Position numbers and translations under genes: made by a program. A stretch of DNA of 64,000 nucleotides, from assembly GCF_003340555.1 (NCBI RefSeq), contig NZ_QPLJ01000005.1, positions 172,036 through 236,035 on the forward strand, given 5' to 3'. Below, piece after piece: positions 17,820 to 29,803 of the stretch. Within the stretch, counting starts at the first letter, position 1; every line of letters begins with the position of its first letter. Source of the stretch: Jannaschia formosa. GTDB taxonomy: Bacteria > Pseudomonadota > Alphaproteobacteria > Rhodobacterales > Rhodobacteraceae. Under the pieces are notes generated by a model. The model was not told the origin of the DNA, made no database searches, and worked only from the letters and a program-made list of their open reading frames with translations.

Positions 17820-18738
17820 GCAGGTCCAGCGCCTCGTCCGCCCGCTCCAACGGCAGGACGTGGCTGACATGGGGCGCGATCTCGCCCGCCGCGTACATCC
17901 GGAACAGCGCGGCGATGCTGTCGGCGACGACCTGCGGGGCGAAGCGCAAGTAGCCGCCCCAATAGACGCCCATCACGTCGATGTTCTTGACCATCAGGTG
18001 GTTGGCGCGGATCTGCGGCACCTCGCCGCTGGCGAAGCCGATCACCAGGATGCGCCCGCCGGGATTGGTTGCGCGGAAGGCGGCTTCGAAGGCGGCGCCG
18101 CCGACCGCGTCGTAGACGACGTCCGCGCCGCCCAGGGCCCGCAGCCGGTCGCGCAGGTCCGGGGCCTCGGCGTCGATCAGGTGGGTGGCGCCGGCCTTCT
18201 GCGCCACCTCCAGCTTCGCCTCGCCTCTCGCGACGGCCACGACCTCGGCCCCCATCCGCGCGCCGAGCTCCACCGCGGTCAGCCCGACGCCCCCCGCGGC
18301 CCCCAGCACGACCAGACGTTCCCCCGGGGCGAGCCTCGCCTTGTGGGCGAGCGCGACATGGCTGGTCGAGTAGGCAACGAGGAACCCCGCCGCCACCTCC
18401 GACGGCATCGCCGCGGGCACGGGGACGCAACGTGCGGCGGGAAAGCAGCCCATCTCGGCCAGCCCGCCCGCGCCGCCGAAGACCGCGACGCGGGTGCCCG
18501 GCGCCGGACCCTCCGTCCCGGGGCCCAGCGCGGCGACGGTGCCGCAGACTTCCATGCCCGGGGCGAAGGGCGGGGTGGGGGTGTCCTGATAGTCTCCCTT
18601 CACCATCAGGAGGTCCGCGAAGTTCAATCCGCAGGCCGCGATGTCGAGCAGCACCTCGCCCGGCCCGGGCCGCGGCGCATCGAGGTTGCGGTGGAACTCC
18701 AGCGGACCGCCGGGTTCGGAGACGAGCCAGGATTTCAT
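17776..18738 (-). CDS. NAD(P)H:quinone oxidoreductase (zinc-free MDR family)
   Basis: A 320-residue medium-chain dehydrogenase/reductase. The N-terminal GroES-like domain includes GEVLLDIAACGLNFADLLMVKGDY and PFAPGMEVCGTVAALGPG. The Rossmann fold starts at GERLVVLGAAGGVGLTAVELG, and the NADPH-side segment ADVVYDAVGG follows. The zinc-ligand Cys cluster of alcohol dehydrogenases is absent, as in QOR (quinone reductase) proteins. The start was set at the ATG of MKSWLVSEPGGP, behind a GGAGG-rich stretch. The 3' end overlaps the convergent LysR gene by 44 bases. It is probably cytosolic detoxification of quinones or enones. Confidence 0.9.
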   Translation of the reverse strand: MKSWLVSEPGGPLEFHRNLDAPRPGPGEVLLDIAACGLNFADLLMVKGDYQDTPTPPFAPGMEVCGTVAALGPGTEGPAPGTRVAVFGGAGGLAEMGCFPAARCVPVPAAMPSEVAAGFLVAYSTSHVALAHKARLAPGERLVVLGAAGGVGLTAVELGARMGAEVVAVARGEAKLEVAQKAGATHLIDAEAPDLRDRLRALGGADVVYDAVGGAAFEAAFRATNPGGRILVIGFASGEVPQIRANHLMVKNIDVMGVYWGGYLRFAPQVVADSIAALFRMYAAGEIAPHVSHVLPLERADEALDLLRTRRSTGKVVVTT

Positions 18739-19017
18739 GGGCGACCGCCTCCCTCCGTTGCCTGCGGCAAGGCCGCCGACCTGCCCTTCTGCCCCGGTGG
18801 GCCGCGGCGATCTGCCTCGCAATGGCCCGACTCGAGGCTTGCGGAATCCATATCCGACGCCTAATCAGAACATTACTTGCACGTCTCTGCATTCCTGCAA
18901 ATCCGCTTCAGCCTTTCGTCATCTGGCAGAGTCCCGAGCGACATGGAAGAAACAACTGCAACGTGCATTGCGGAAGTTGCGGCCGCAGCGGATCTTGGTT
19001 TGTGAAGGGACGAGGCT

Positions 19018-19377
19018 TTGAAGCATCCGGTGGACATACACGTTGGCAAGCGCATCCGGCATCGGCGCTGGATGGTCGGCACCACGCAGCAGCAGCTGGC
19101 CGAGAAGGTCGGCATCAAGTTCCAGCAGATCCAGAAATACGAGACCGGGATGAACCGCGTCTCCGCCTCCCGGCTGTGGGACATCGCCGAGGCGCTGGAC
19201 GTGCCGGTCGCGCATTTCTTCGAAGGCCTCGAAGAGGGCAAGGGCGGCGAGACCACCCCCGACTTCCTGGCCGACAAGGAAGCGCTGCAGCTGATCCGCA
19301 GCTACTACACCATCCCCGAGAACCAGCGCCGCCGGTTGTTCGACCTGGCCCGCGTCCTGTCGGAAAGCGCGCCCTGA
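19018..19377 (+). CDS. XRE-family helix-turn-helix regulator
   Basis: A 119-residue protein. An HTH_3 domain occupies about residues 9-65: HVGKRIRHRRWMVGTTQQQL then VGIKFQQIQKYETGMNRVSA. A helical C-terminal tail follows (ALQLIRSYYTIPENQRRRLF). This compact regulator is very conserved across Rhodobacterales and related alphaproteobacteria. The TTG start at 19018 is preferred because family members begin with a few residues before PVDIHVGKRIR and an AGGGACGAGG ribosome site precedes it; a GTG four codons later is the alternative. Targets are not known. Confidence 0.9.
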   Translation: MKHPVDIHVGKRIRHRRWMVGTTQQQLAEKVGIKFQQIQKYETGMNRVSASRLWDIAEALDVPVAHFFEGLEEGKGGETTPDFLADKEALQLIRSYYTIPENQRRRLFDLARVLSESAP

Positions 19378-19440
19378 CCGCCGAGGCTTGACCGACCGCG
19401 GCGTCGGTGCCACCCCGGCGGCATCCCGCCGGAGGACGCC

Positions 19441-20226
19441 GTGACCCCGCCCGATCTCGATGCTCTCTGCGCCGTCGCGCGCGACGTCGCCGACGCCGCG
19501 CGCGCCCCGGCACTGCGCCATTTCCGCACGCCGATCCAGATCGACAGCAAGGGCGATCTGTTCGACCCCGTCACCGCCGCGGACCGCGAGACCGAGGCCG
19601 CCATGCGCGCCGTGCTCGCCGCGCAGCGCCCCGAGGACGGCATCCTCGGCGAGGAGGGCGAGGCGGTGCCTTCGCGCTCGGGCCTGACCTGGGTGCTCGA
19701 CCCGATCGACGGGACGCGCGGCTACATCTCAGGCACGCCGACCTGGGGCGTGCTGGTCGCCTTGCGCGACGCGACCGGGCCGCTGATCGGCATCGTCGAC
19801 CAGCCGTTCACCGGCGAGCGGTTCGAGGGCGGGCCCCAGGGCGCGACCTGGACCCGGGGACCCGAGACGCGTCCGCTCCGCACCCGCGCCACCGAGCGGC
19901 TGGAGGAGGCGACGCTGCTCACCACCTTCCCCGAGATCGGCACCGAGGCGCAGCTTGCCGCCTTCCGCCGCGTCGCCGGAAGCTGCCGCCTGACGCGCTA
20001 TGGGATGGACTGCTACGCCTATGCGCTGCTCGCCGCGGGCCATGTCGACCTGGTGGTCGAGGCCGGGCTGCACCCCTACGACATCGCCGCGCCCATCGCG
20101 CTGATCGAGGCGGCAGGCGGCGTCGTCACCGACTGGCGGGGCGAACCGGCCCATGACGGCGGCACGGCGCTGGCGGCGGCGACGCCCGCGCTGCACGCGG
20201 CAGCGCTGGCGCTGCTGGAGGGTTGA
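19441..20226 (+). CDS. hisN: Inositol-monophosphatase-family phosphatase, probable histidinol-phosphatase
   Basis: A 261-residue Mg-dependent phosphatase of the IMPase fold. Metal-binding motifs are DPVTAADRETE, GEEGE and DPIDGTRGYISG, and the late motif is GLHPYDIAAPIALIEAAGG. The R-G-Y-I variant after DPIDGT is typical of the HisN branch of alphaproteobacteria, hence histidine biosynthesis is the best guess; a generic IMPase or CysQ role is possible. The GTG start is set by GGAGG five bases upstream. That ribosome site overlaps the 3' arm of a 7-bp hairpin (19415-19421/19426-19432), which could dampen initiation. Confidence 0.8.
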   Translation: MTPPDLDALCAVARDVADAARAPALRHFRTPIQIDSKGDLFDPVTAADRETEAAMRAVLAAQRPEDGILGEEGEAVPSRSGLTWVLDPIDGTRGYISGTPTWGVLVALRDATGPLIGIVDQPFTGERFEGGPQGATWTRGPETRPLRTRATERLEEATLLTTFPEIGTEAQLAAFRRVAGSCRLTRYGMDCYAYALLAAGHVDLVVEAGLHPYDIAAPIALIEAAGGVVTDWRGEPAHDGGTALAAATPALHAAALALLEG

Positions 20227-20393
20227 ACTGCCGATCGCGGGTGGGACGCTCTGGCGGCCCGAGGGCGCGATCGATCTCTTTTCTCGACCTGCTCCGCCAG
20301 ATCGAGCGGGCAGAGCGTTCGGTGCGCGAGCTCATGGGCCGAGCCTCGGCCTGTCGCGGCTCCTCGCCGGACGGCGCCCCGTCGCTGTCGGAC

Positions 20394-20440
20394 TGGGGCT
20401 CTGCCCCAGACCCCGGAGTATTTCCGGCCACAGGAAGGGG
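20394..20440 (+). repeat. Dispersed intergenic repeat, copy 3
   Basis: This copy reads TGGGGC-TCT-GCCCCA, then the CCCCGGAGTATTTCCGGCC core and ACAGGAAGG. The hairpin sequence differs from copies 1 and 2 but remains base-paired, which supports a structural role. It lies in the hisN-tdk convergent gap. Confidence 0.8.
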
Positions 20441-20480
20441 AGGACTCGCTGCTGCGGTCGGGCCTGGGTGGGGCAGGCGT

Positions 20481-21083
20481 TCAGACCGGCGGCTCGGGCG
20501 GGACCCTGTCCCCGATCCTCTCGCGGAAATGACGCCGGCAGAGCGAGACGTAGCGGTCATTGCCCCCGACCTCGACCTGGGCGCCCTCGGTCAGGGCCTT
20601 CCCTTCCGCATCGACGCGGATGACCATGGTGGCCTTCCGCCCGCACCAGCAGATCGTGCGCACCTCGCGCATCTCGTCGGCCAGCGCCAGCAGCGCGGCG
20701 GAGCCGGGGAACAGCTCCCCCCGGAAGTCGACGCGCAGCCCGTAGCACATCACCGGCACGTCTAGGTCGTCGACCACGCGCGCCAGTTGCCAGACCTGCT
20801 CGCGGCTCAGCCATTGCGCCTCGTCGAGCAGGACACAGGCGCAGGGCCCGTCTTCCAGCCGGGCCGCGATCATCGCCTGCAGATCGGTGTCGGCCGCATA
20901 GGTGTCCGCCTCGGCGGCGATGCCGATCCGGCTGGCGATCCGGCCCTTGCCCGACCGGTCGTCGAGCTTGGCGGTCAGCAGGTAGGTCTGCATCCCCCGC
21001 TCGATGTAGTTGTAGGAGGCCTGCAACAGCAGCGTGCTCTTGCCCGCGTTCATGGTTGAATAGTGGAAGTAGAGCTTCGCCAT
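20481..21083 (-). CDS. tdk: Thymidine kinase
   Basis: A 200-residue type II thymidine kinase, phosphorylating thymidine with ATP in pyrimidine salvage. The P-loop is YFHYSTMNAGKSTLLLQASYN. The Walker-B-like region is CACVLLDEAQWLSREQVWQL. The lid and zinc region contains CWCGRKATMVIRVD with a further Cys pair near the end (YVSLCRRHFRE). The ATG was placed at MAKLYFHYS, where family members start; the longer frame adds an implausible glycine-rich head. It is convergent with hisN across a repeat-bearing gap. Confidence 0.96.
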   Translation of the reverse strand: MAKLYFHYSTMNAGKSTLLLQASYNYIERGMQTYLLTAKLDDRSGKGRIASRIGIAAEADTYAADTDLQAMIAARLEDGPCACVLLDEAQWLSREQVWQLARVVDDLDVPVMCYGLRVDFRGELFPGSAALLALADEMREVRTICWCGRKATMVIRVDAEGKALTEGAQVEVGGNDRYVSLCRRHFRERIGDRVPPEPPV

Positions 21084-21190
21084 GGCCCGGGTCATGCCCC
21101 CGGCTCCGGGCGGGGGCAAGCGCGGATCGGGACCATATCCGCAAATCGCGAACCGTGTTATGGACGAGCGACTTGAGAGGCCGGGCCGCC

Positions 21191-21524
21191 ATGACTCGCG
21201 ACATCGACAGCTTTCTGAAGGCCCGGACCGAGGCGCTGGTCAAGGATATCGGCGTCGAAGCCGCCTGCGCCGCCACCGGCAAGTCCAAGGCGACGCTCGG
21301 GCGCTACTACTCGACCCATGCGGAGCACGCGACCCGCTTCATCCCGATCGACGCCGTCGCCCGGCTGGAGGCGACGGCGAGCCGGCCCTACGTCACCGAT
21401 GCCCTGCGGGAGCTTTCGGCGCGCGACAGCCTCGGCGCCCGGCTCGACAGGCTGGCCGCCGAAGCGCCGCATGCCGAGGAGCTCGGCACGATCCGCTCCG
21501 CGCTCGACGCGCTGGAGGCGCGGG

Positions 21525-21547
<23 letters not shown>
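21191..21547 (+). CDS. Conserved small protein with CII-like helical head
   Basis: A 118-residue soluble protein starting MTRDIDSFLKARTEALVKDI. The segment VEAACAATGKSKATLGRYYS resembles a helix-turn-helix, and DAVARLEATASRPYVTDALR follows. Proteins of this shape are frequent in Rhodobacterales, as I recall, without assigned function. A DNA-binding role is an inference from the helical motif. It overlaps the tail of the convergent ketoacyl synthase gene by 23 bases and is divergent from tdk. Confidence 0.7.
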
Positions 21548-22631
<1,084 letters not shown>

Positions 22632-22729
22632 GGGGTCCTCCCTCGGGTTCCCGGGGGATGGGCGCTCGGACGGCTCAGGTCAAGGGCGACCGGAGGAACG
22701 GCGAGCCCGACGGCGTCCGGGCGCAGGAG

Positions 22730-22758
22730 AAAGCGCGGGGCGGACGTGCGCCCCGCGC
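22730..22758 (-). terminator. Rho-independent terminator after the small membrane protein gene
   Basis: GCGCGGGGCG (22733-22742) pairs with CGCCCCGCGC (22749-22758) around a six-base loop. On the minus strand the stem is followed by TTTCTCC. It lies directly after the 81-residue membrane protein gene. Confidence 0.8.
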
Positions 22759-22779
22759 GTGTCATCGATCGGCCTCGGG

Positions 22780-23025
22780 TCAGTCCACCGGGGTGACGGG
22801 GACCACCGTGGCGTCGGTGCCTTCCTCGACCACGACAGCGTCCGTGTCCGTGGCGGGGATGGTCGTGACTTCCTCCTCGGTGTCGAACAGGGAGAAGAGC
22901 AGCCACAGCGCGGCGAGCACGGCGAGCGCGATCAGCACCCACTTGATCCAGCCCGAGCTGCTGCTGGACTTGTCGTCGCGGGTCGTCGTGACGTTGGGGT
23001 CTCTGTAGTCGGTACGGTCTGCCAT
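22780..23025 (-). CDS. Small single-pass membrane protein
   Basis: An 81-residue protein. A polar Ser-rich head (TRDDKSSSSSG) is followed by one transmembrane helix, WIKWVLIALAVLAALWLLFS, at about residues 29-48, and an acidic Val/Thr-rich tail (VVVEEGTDATVVPVTPVD). AGGAG lies six bases before the ATG. It lies 55 bases downstream of a stress-protein gene on the same strand and is followed by a strong terminator, so the two probably form a transcript. The acidic VVVE/DATV tail recalls the long acidic protein at 61371-62267. Function unknown. Confidence 0.72.
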   Translation of the reverse strand: MADRTDYRDPNVTTTRDDKSSSSSGWIKWVLIALAVLAALWLLFSLFDTEEEVTTIPATDTDAVVVEEGTDATVVPVTPVD

Positions 23026-23080
23026 GATTGGCTCCTTTTCTTGGGGGTGCCTTGCAGGGGGCACGGTGATGAGAGGGGTG

Positions 23081-23566
23081 TCAGGCGCGCGCGGTGCGCG
23101 GGGAGTAGGCGGTGTCGTAGGCGTAGCCGCGCACGGCCGGGCCGCCATAGTCGGTGTCGGTGTCGCGGCGGCCGGTGGCGACGCCCGGGCCGGCATTGTG
23201 CGCGCCGCGCGGCTCGTCGCGGAACTCGGCGTCGAGCGCGTCGAGGTCGTGGGCCTCGGGGTGGCGCATGATCTCGGAGATGCGGTTGATATGCTTCTCG
23301 TCGTCGTGGTTCACGCGGACCGAGACGACATGGTCGCCGCGCCGAAGCGCGTGGTCGTAGAGGTGGCGCTCGTCCTCGGGCAGGCCGAGATGATCGAGAT
23401 CCGACCGATAGCTGTCGGGGTCGCGGGGCGCGCCGTGGGTGGCCTCGTCCATCCGGTTGGGGACGACGTCGATATGCCGGGTGGAGATGCCGAGATCGGC
23501 GATCTGCTCCTTCACCTGTTCGGCGACGGCATGGGTTCGATAGATCGCTGTGACGTTCTTATGCAT
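23081..23566 (-). CDS. General-stress-protein-17M-like (YflT domain) protein
   Basis: A 161-residue soluble protein. Residues 1-95 (KNVTAIYRTHAVAEQVKEQI, ISTRHIDVVPNRMDE, ALRRGDHVVSVRVNHDDEKH) resemble the heat-induced stress protein YflT/GSP17M fold, a ferredoxin-like regulator of a pair of helices. The tail (from about 110) is low-complexity and rich in Gly, Asp and Arg. The start ATG has GGAG seven bases upstream. It is probably co-transcribed with the small membrane protein downstream. The stress role is inferred from the family. Confidence 0.72.
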   Translation of the reverse strand: MHKNVTAIYRTHAVAEQVKEQIADLGISTRHIDVVPNRMDEATHGAPRDPDSYRSDLDHLGLPEDERHLYDHALRRGDHVVSVRVNHDDEKHINRISEIMRHPEAHDLDALDAEFRDEPRGAHNAGPGVATGRRDTDTDYGGPAVRGYAYDTAYSPRTARA

Positions 23567-23858
23567 CGTCAAGCTCCTTCCGCAGTGTTGCACTGGGGAC
23601 AGAACGCGTTGGGGCGCGTCGGGTTGCAATCTCAGGCGGGTATAGGCGGGAAATAGCGCAACTTTAACGTGCAGAAGCCGGCGGGAGGCGTCCGGCGCCC
23701 CGCGGGCGCGGCGGCCGCATGACGCGTGGAAGACGCGTATCCGATCCGGGTCTGATCGCGGTCTGACGCCGGTCGGACGCCGCAGGCCCCCTTCGTTAAC
23801 CCCGCGTTCACCGCTCGGGCGGAGACATGGAGGCCTTGGATCGGGACCGGGGGGCGGC
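23567..23858. other. 292-base gene-free divergent interval
   Basis: The interval is flanked by the divergent stress-protein and BrnA-like genes and must hold their promoters. An A+T-richer patch near 23640-23670 is the best promoter candidate for the stress gene, but no consensus boxes stand out. Confidence 0.5.
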
Positions 23859-24272
23859 ATGGGCAGGCTGACGAGACGGGACGAGGCGGCGCGGGACTTC
23901 GCCGCCATCGTCGCCAATTTCGACCTGGAGATGGTCGCGGAACTGGCGAAGCAGGGCGAGGTGCCCGACGCCTGGCATGACGTCTGGCGGTCGCGCGGGT
24001 CGAAGAAGGAGAAGGTCTCGTTCTGGGTCGACGCGGAGGTGGCGCGGTTCTTCCGGGGGATGGGACCGGGCTACGGCCCGCGCATGGCCTCGGTCCTGCG
24101 CGGCTTCGTGCTGGCCCGGATGGCGGGCTTCGTGCAGGGCACCCGGTTGCCGGAGCAGATGCGCGCGCGCTGGGCGGAGAAGGAGGGCCCGCCCGAGGTC
24201 ACGCTGCCGCTGGAGGCGGCAGAGGCGATGCTCGCGGTGCTGGGGAAGCTGGTGGGGGAGGAGGAGGGGTAG
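23859..24272 (+). CDS. BrnA-like protein without adjacent BrnT
   Basis: A 137-residue protein. Residues 48-90 (KKEKVSFWVDAEVARFFRGM, GPGYGPRMASVLRGFVLARM) match the ribbon-helix-helix region of BrnA-type antitoxins, which bind DNA and neutralise the RNase BrnT. The N-terminal 45 residues and the C-terminal extension (EVTLPLEAAEAMLAVLGKLV) are unusual for BrnA (about 90-100 residues). No BrnT-like ORF lies next to it, so it may be a solitary DNA-binding protein. A VapBC45-like pair follows on the opposite strand. Confidence 0.6.
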   Translation: MGRLTRRDEAARDFAAIVANFDLEMVAELAKQGEVPDAWHDVWRSRGSKKEKVSFWVDAEVARFFRGMGPGYGPRMASVLRGFVLARMAGFVQGTRLPEQMRARWAEKEGPPEVTLPLEAAEAMLAVLGKLVGEEEG

Positions 24273-24314
24273 GGGGTGGATGGAGGTGGTGGGTTTTCAC
24301 CCACCCTATGCTTG

Positions 24315-24707
24315 CTAGACCGGCTTGAACTTCGATCCCTTGTTCTGCGGAAGCAGGAAGAGACCGCTGGTATTTAGCCGTCGTTGCGCAATGATCTTGT
24401 CCATGTGCCACAATATCGTCGCAGCCTGCTCGTTCAAACGCTGCTTCTGGACTGATCTTGCCAGATAGATCCCCAGGACATTTGAGGAAAGCAGCGCAGT
24501 GCGTTCTGCAGGTTTTCTGCTTTGCATTCTGTCCTTTGAGATGACGACCCATTCTCCCGACAGCGCTTTGAAAAGAGTGATATCGTCTATATCCGGCCTG
24601 AATTTCTCTCGTAGTGCGTAGGCCTCGTGGCCTTCGATCTCGATGATCGGATGTACCGCTCTGGCGAGAGCGGGGGGCATATTGTGGTCAAACAGGAGTT
24701 TGACCAT
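24315..24707 (-). CDS. VapC45-like PIN-domain toxin
   Basis: A 130-residue protein starting MVKLLFDHNMPPALARAVHP, the acidic first strand of the PIN-like VapC45/DUF5615-type nucleases. Conserved acids follow in FRPDIDDITLFKAL and WVVISKDRM. The C-terminus is basic (NKGSKFKPV). The ATG overlaps the antitoxin stop by one base (TAATG). Together they look like the VapBC45 module of Mycobacterium tuberculosis (Rv2018/Rv2019), with RNase activity expected. Codon use is more A+T-rich than in carB, suggesting recent arrival. Confidence 0.8.
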   Translation of the reverse strand: MVKLLFDHNMPPALARAVHPIIEIEGHEAYALREKFRPDIDDITLFKALSGEWVVISKDRMQSRKPAERTALLSSNVLGIYLARSVQKQRLNEQAATILWHMDKIIAQRRLNTSGLFLLPQNKGSKFKPV

Positions 24708-25381
24708 TACCGCCTTGCCAGGGAGGCCTCGAACCTTCTCGCGGCTCGAACGTCAGCAAGAGATATATCGTATGCCCTCGCGATATAACGCTCGTCGCCG
24801 AACACCGAAAGTTCGTCGGATATGACCGAAGTCGAGACGGCAGACCTGTCGAGGATCGACTCGCCAAAGGCTCTGTCAGGATCAAGGACAACCAGCCTGT
24901 GGTCTTTCGGCCGCCATCGCACAACCTCCCCATTTTCGTACTCTAGATCCTTCAAGGAAGAGGAGACGACTTCGCGGAAGACCATCTGGCCTGCGCGCCT
25001 GGGTGACAGACTGATCAAGCTCTCGCTGTTCTCGAGGGCTTCGATCATGATTTCTTGACCATCGGTGTAGAACGTATGCGTGACCAAAGGGTGCGGAACG
25101 CCGAAACGGTCACGCGCCAATGCTATCGCGTATCTGATAGCTTGGAGGCTTACACCTGCATCTCGGAGAACTTTTACAACGCGAAGCTCGATTAAATCCC
25201 GAAAACTGATCTCGGTGGACGACTCGAGAAACTGGTAGTGAGCATGCCAAAGGGGATCTTTCGGTCCCGCCCCTCGTGTCCAACGCAAGATCTCCTGCGG
25301 CTTGCCCCCGATGAGTGCAGCTGCGCGCTGTGGAGAGTAGATCCCCCTGCCGAGTATGGTGTTGGGCACATGAACGTTCAC
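24707..25381 (-). CDS. VapB45-like antitoxin with DUF433 domain
   Basis: A 224-residue protein. The N-terminal MerR-like helix-turn-helix is YSPQRAAALIGGKPQEILRW, then ISFRDLIELRVVKVLRDAGV and LQAIRYAIALARDRFG. A DUF433-like C-terminal part follows (FGDERYIARAYDISLADVRA). This two-domain build and the toxin directly behind it match VapB45. Start is a GTG at 25381 with AAGGGGG upstream. It lies 49 bases downstream of the carB stop on the same strand, so low-level read-through from carB is possible. Confidence 0.8.
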   Translation of the reverse strand: MNVHVPNTILGRGIYSPQRAAALIGGKPQEILRWTRGAGPKDPLWHAHYQFLESSTEISFRDLIELRVVKVLRDAGVSLQAIRYAIALARDRFGVPHPLVTHTFYTDGQEIMIEALENSESLISLSPRRAGQMVFREVVSSSLKDLEYENGEVVRWRPKDHRLVVLDPDRAFGESILDRSAVSTSVISDELSVFGDERYIARAYDISLADVRAARRFEASLARR

Positions 25382-25430
25382 GGCAGAATCACCCCCTTGG
25401 GCGAAGATATGCGTGTCGATTGCAGTTCGT

Positions 25431-28799
<3,369 letters not shown>

Positions 28800-28965
28800 G
28801 GTCCTGGCCCCTCGAGAATGGCAAATTCGCCGCGTTATAGGCTGGGCACGGGCAGGCACAACCCCGCCCCGCGCCTGGCCGCGCGACGCCCGGGAACCTT
28901 GCCGGGCGCTGCGCGTTGAGGCATCGACATTAATCTAGGTTACGGCGGTTCGTTTTCCCGTTGGC

Positions 28966-28980
28966 GTTGCACCCTGCAAC
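28966..28980. promoter_or_regulatory. Perfect palindrome in the carB-HAD divergent interval
   Basis: GTTGCA-CCC-TGCAAC is a perfect 6-3-6 inverted repeat located 66 bases before the HAD-like gene and 167 bases before carB. It may be an operator; no regulator is assigned. Confidence 0.35.
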
Positions 28981-29045
28981 TCTAAGTTAGCAAATGCGAG
29001 GTCGTGAGACGTCGTTCGATTGCACGCAAGGGGGGGAATCCTGCA

Positions 29046-29726
29046 ATGACCCGTACCGCAATCCTGTTCGGCGCCGTCGGAACCCTGGCCGAAACGTCGG
29101 AACTGCAGCGTCGCGCCTACAATTCCGCTTTCGCCGCCCATGACCTCGACTGGGTGTGGGAGCCGGAGAGCTACTACAACATGCCGCACGCGCCCGGCGG
29201 CCGCGACCGGATCGCGCGCTACGCCGAGGCTGCGGGCGACAGGGTCGACGCCGACGCGATCCACGAGACCAAGGAGAAGGTCTTCGCCGCCCTCGTCGAC
29301 CGCGCCGGGCTGGAGCCGCGCAAGGGCGTCGTCGAGACCTTCGAGGCGGCGCGCCAGCAGGGCGTGCCGGTCGCCTTCTGCACCACGACCTCGCCGCTGC
29401 AGGTCGGGGTGATCCTCGACGGGCTGGCGCCGCATGTCACGCGGGGCGATTTCGACTGGATCGGCGACCGCACCATGGTCGAGCGCGGCAAGCCCGCGCC
29501 GGACATCTACTTTGCCGCGCTGGATGCGCTGGGGCTCGGCCCCGAGGACGTGCTGGTGATCGAGGACACCCCCGAAAGCGCCCGGTCCGCCCTGGCGGCC
29601 GGGCTGACGGTCGTCGGCTTTCCGGGCCGCGCCGCGAGCGGGCGGGCCTTTCCGGCGGACGTGCCGGTCGTCGACCGGCTGGGCGCGCATGTCGTCTCCG
29701 GCGACCTGAAGGTGGCCGCCGAGTGA
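29046..29726 (+). CDS. HAD-superfamily protein lacking the catalytic aspartates
   Basis: A 226-residue CbbY-like HAD fold. Motif II (FCTTTS), motif III (K in KPAPDIYF) and motif IV (VIEDTPES) are present, with a helical cap at about residues 15-85. Motif I, normally F-D-x-D-G-T, reads F8-G-A-V-G-T13, so both the nucleophile and the acid/base Asp are replaced by Gly9 and Val11. Phosphatase or phosphomutase chemistry therefore seems impossible by the usual route. I recall similar F-G-x-x-G-T proteins in other roseobacters, suggesting a conserved binding or regulatory role. The start ATG is preceded by a G-rich ribosome site. Confidence 0.85.
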   Translation: MTRTAILFGAVGTLAETSELQRRAYNSAFAAHDLDWVWEPESYYNMPHAPGGRDRIARYAEAAGDRVDADAIHETKEKVFAALVDRAGLEPRKGVVETFEAARQQGVPVAFCTTTSPLQVGVILDGLAPHVTRGDFDWIGDRTMVERGKPAPDIYFAALDALGLGPEDVLVIEDTPESARSALAAGLTVVGFPGRAASGRAFPADVPVVDRLGAHVVSGDLKVAAE

Positions 29727-29803
29727 CTTCGCGCCGGGGTTGACTTCGCCCGACGCCCGCTGTCGAACGGCGCGGCCCTTTCGTCCGCCCCGGAGACACG
29801 CCC

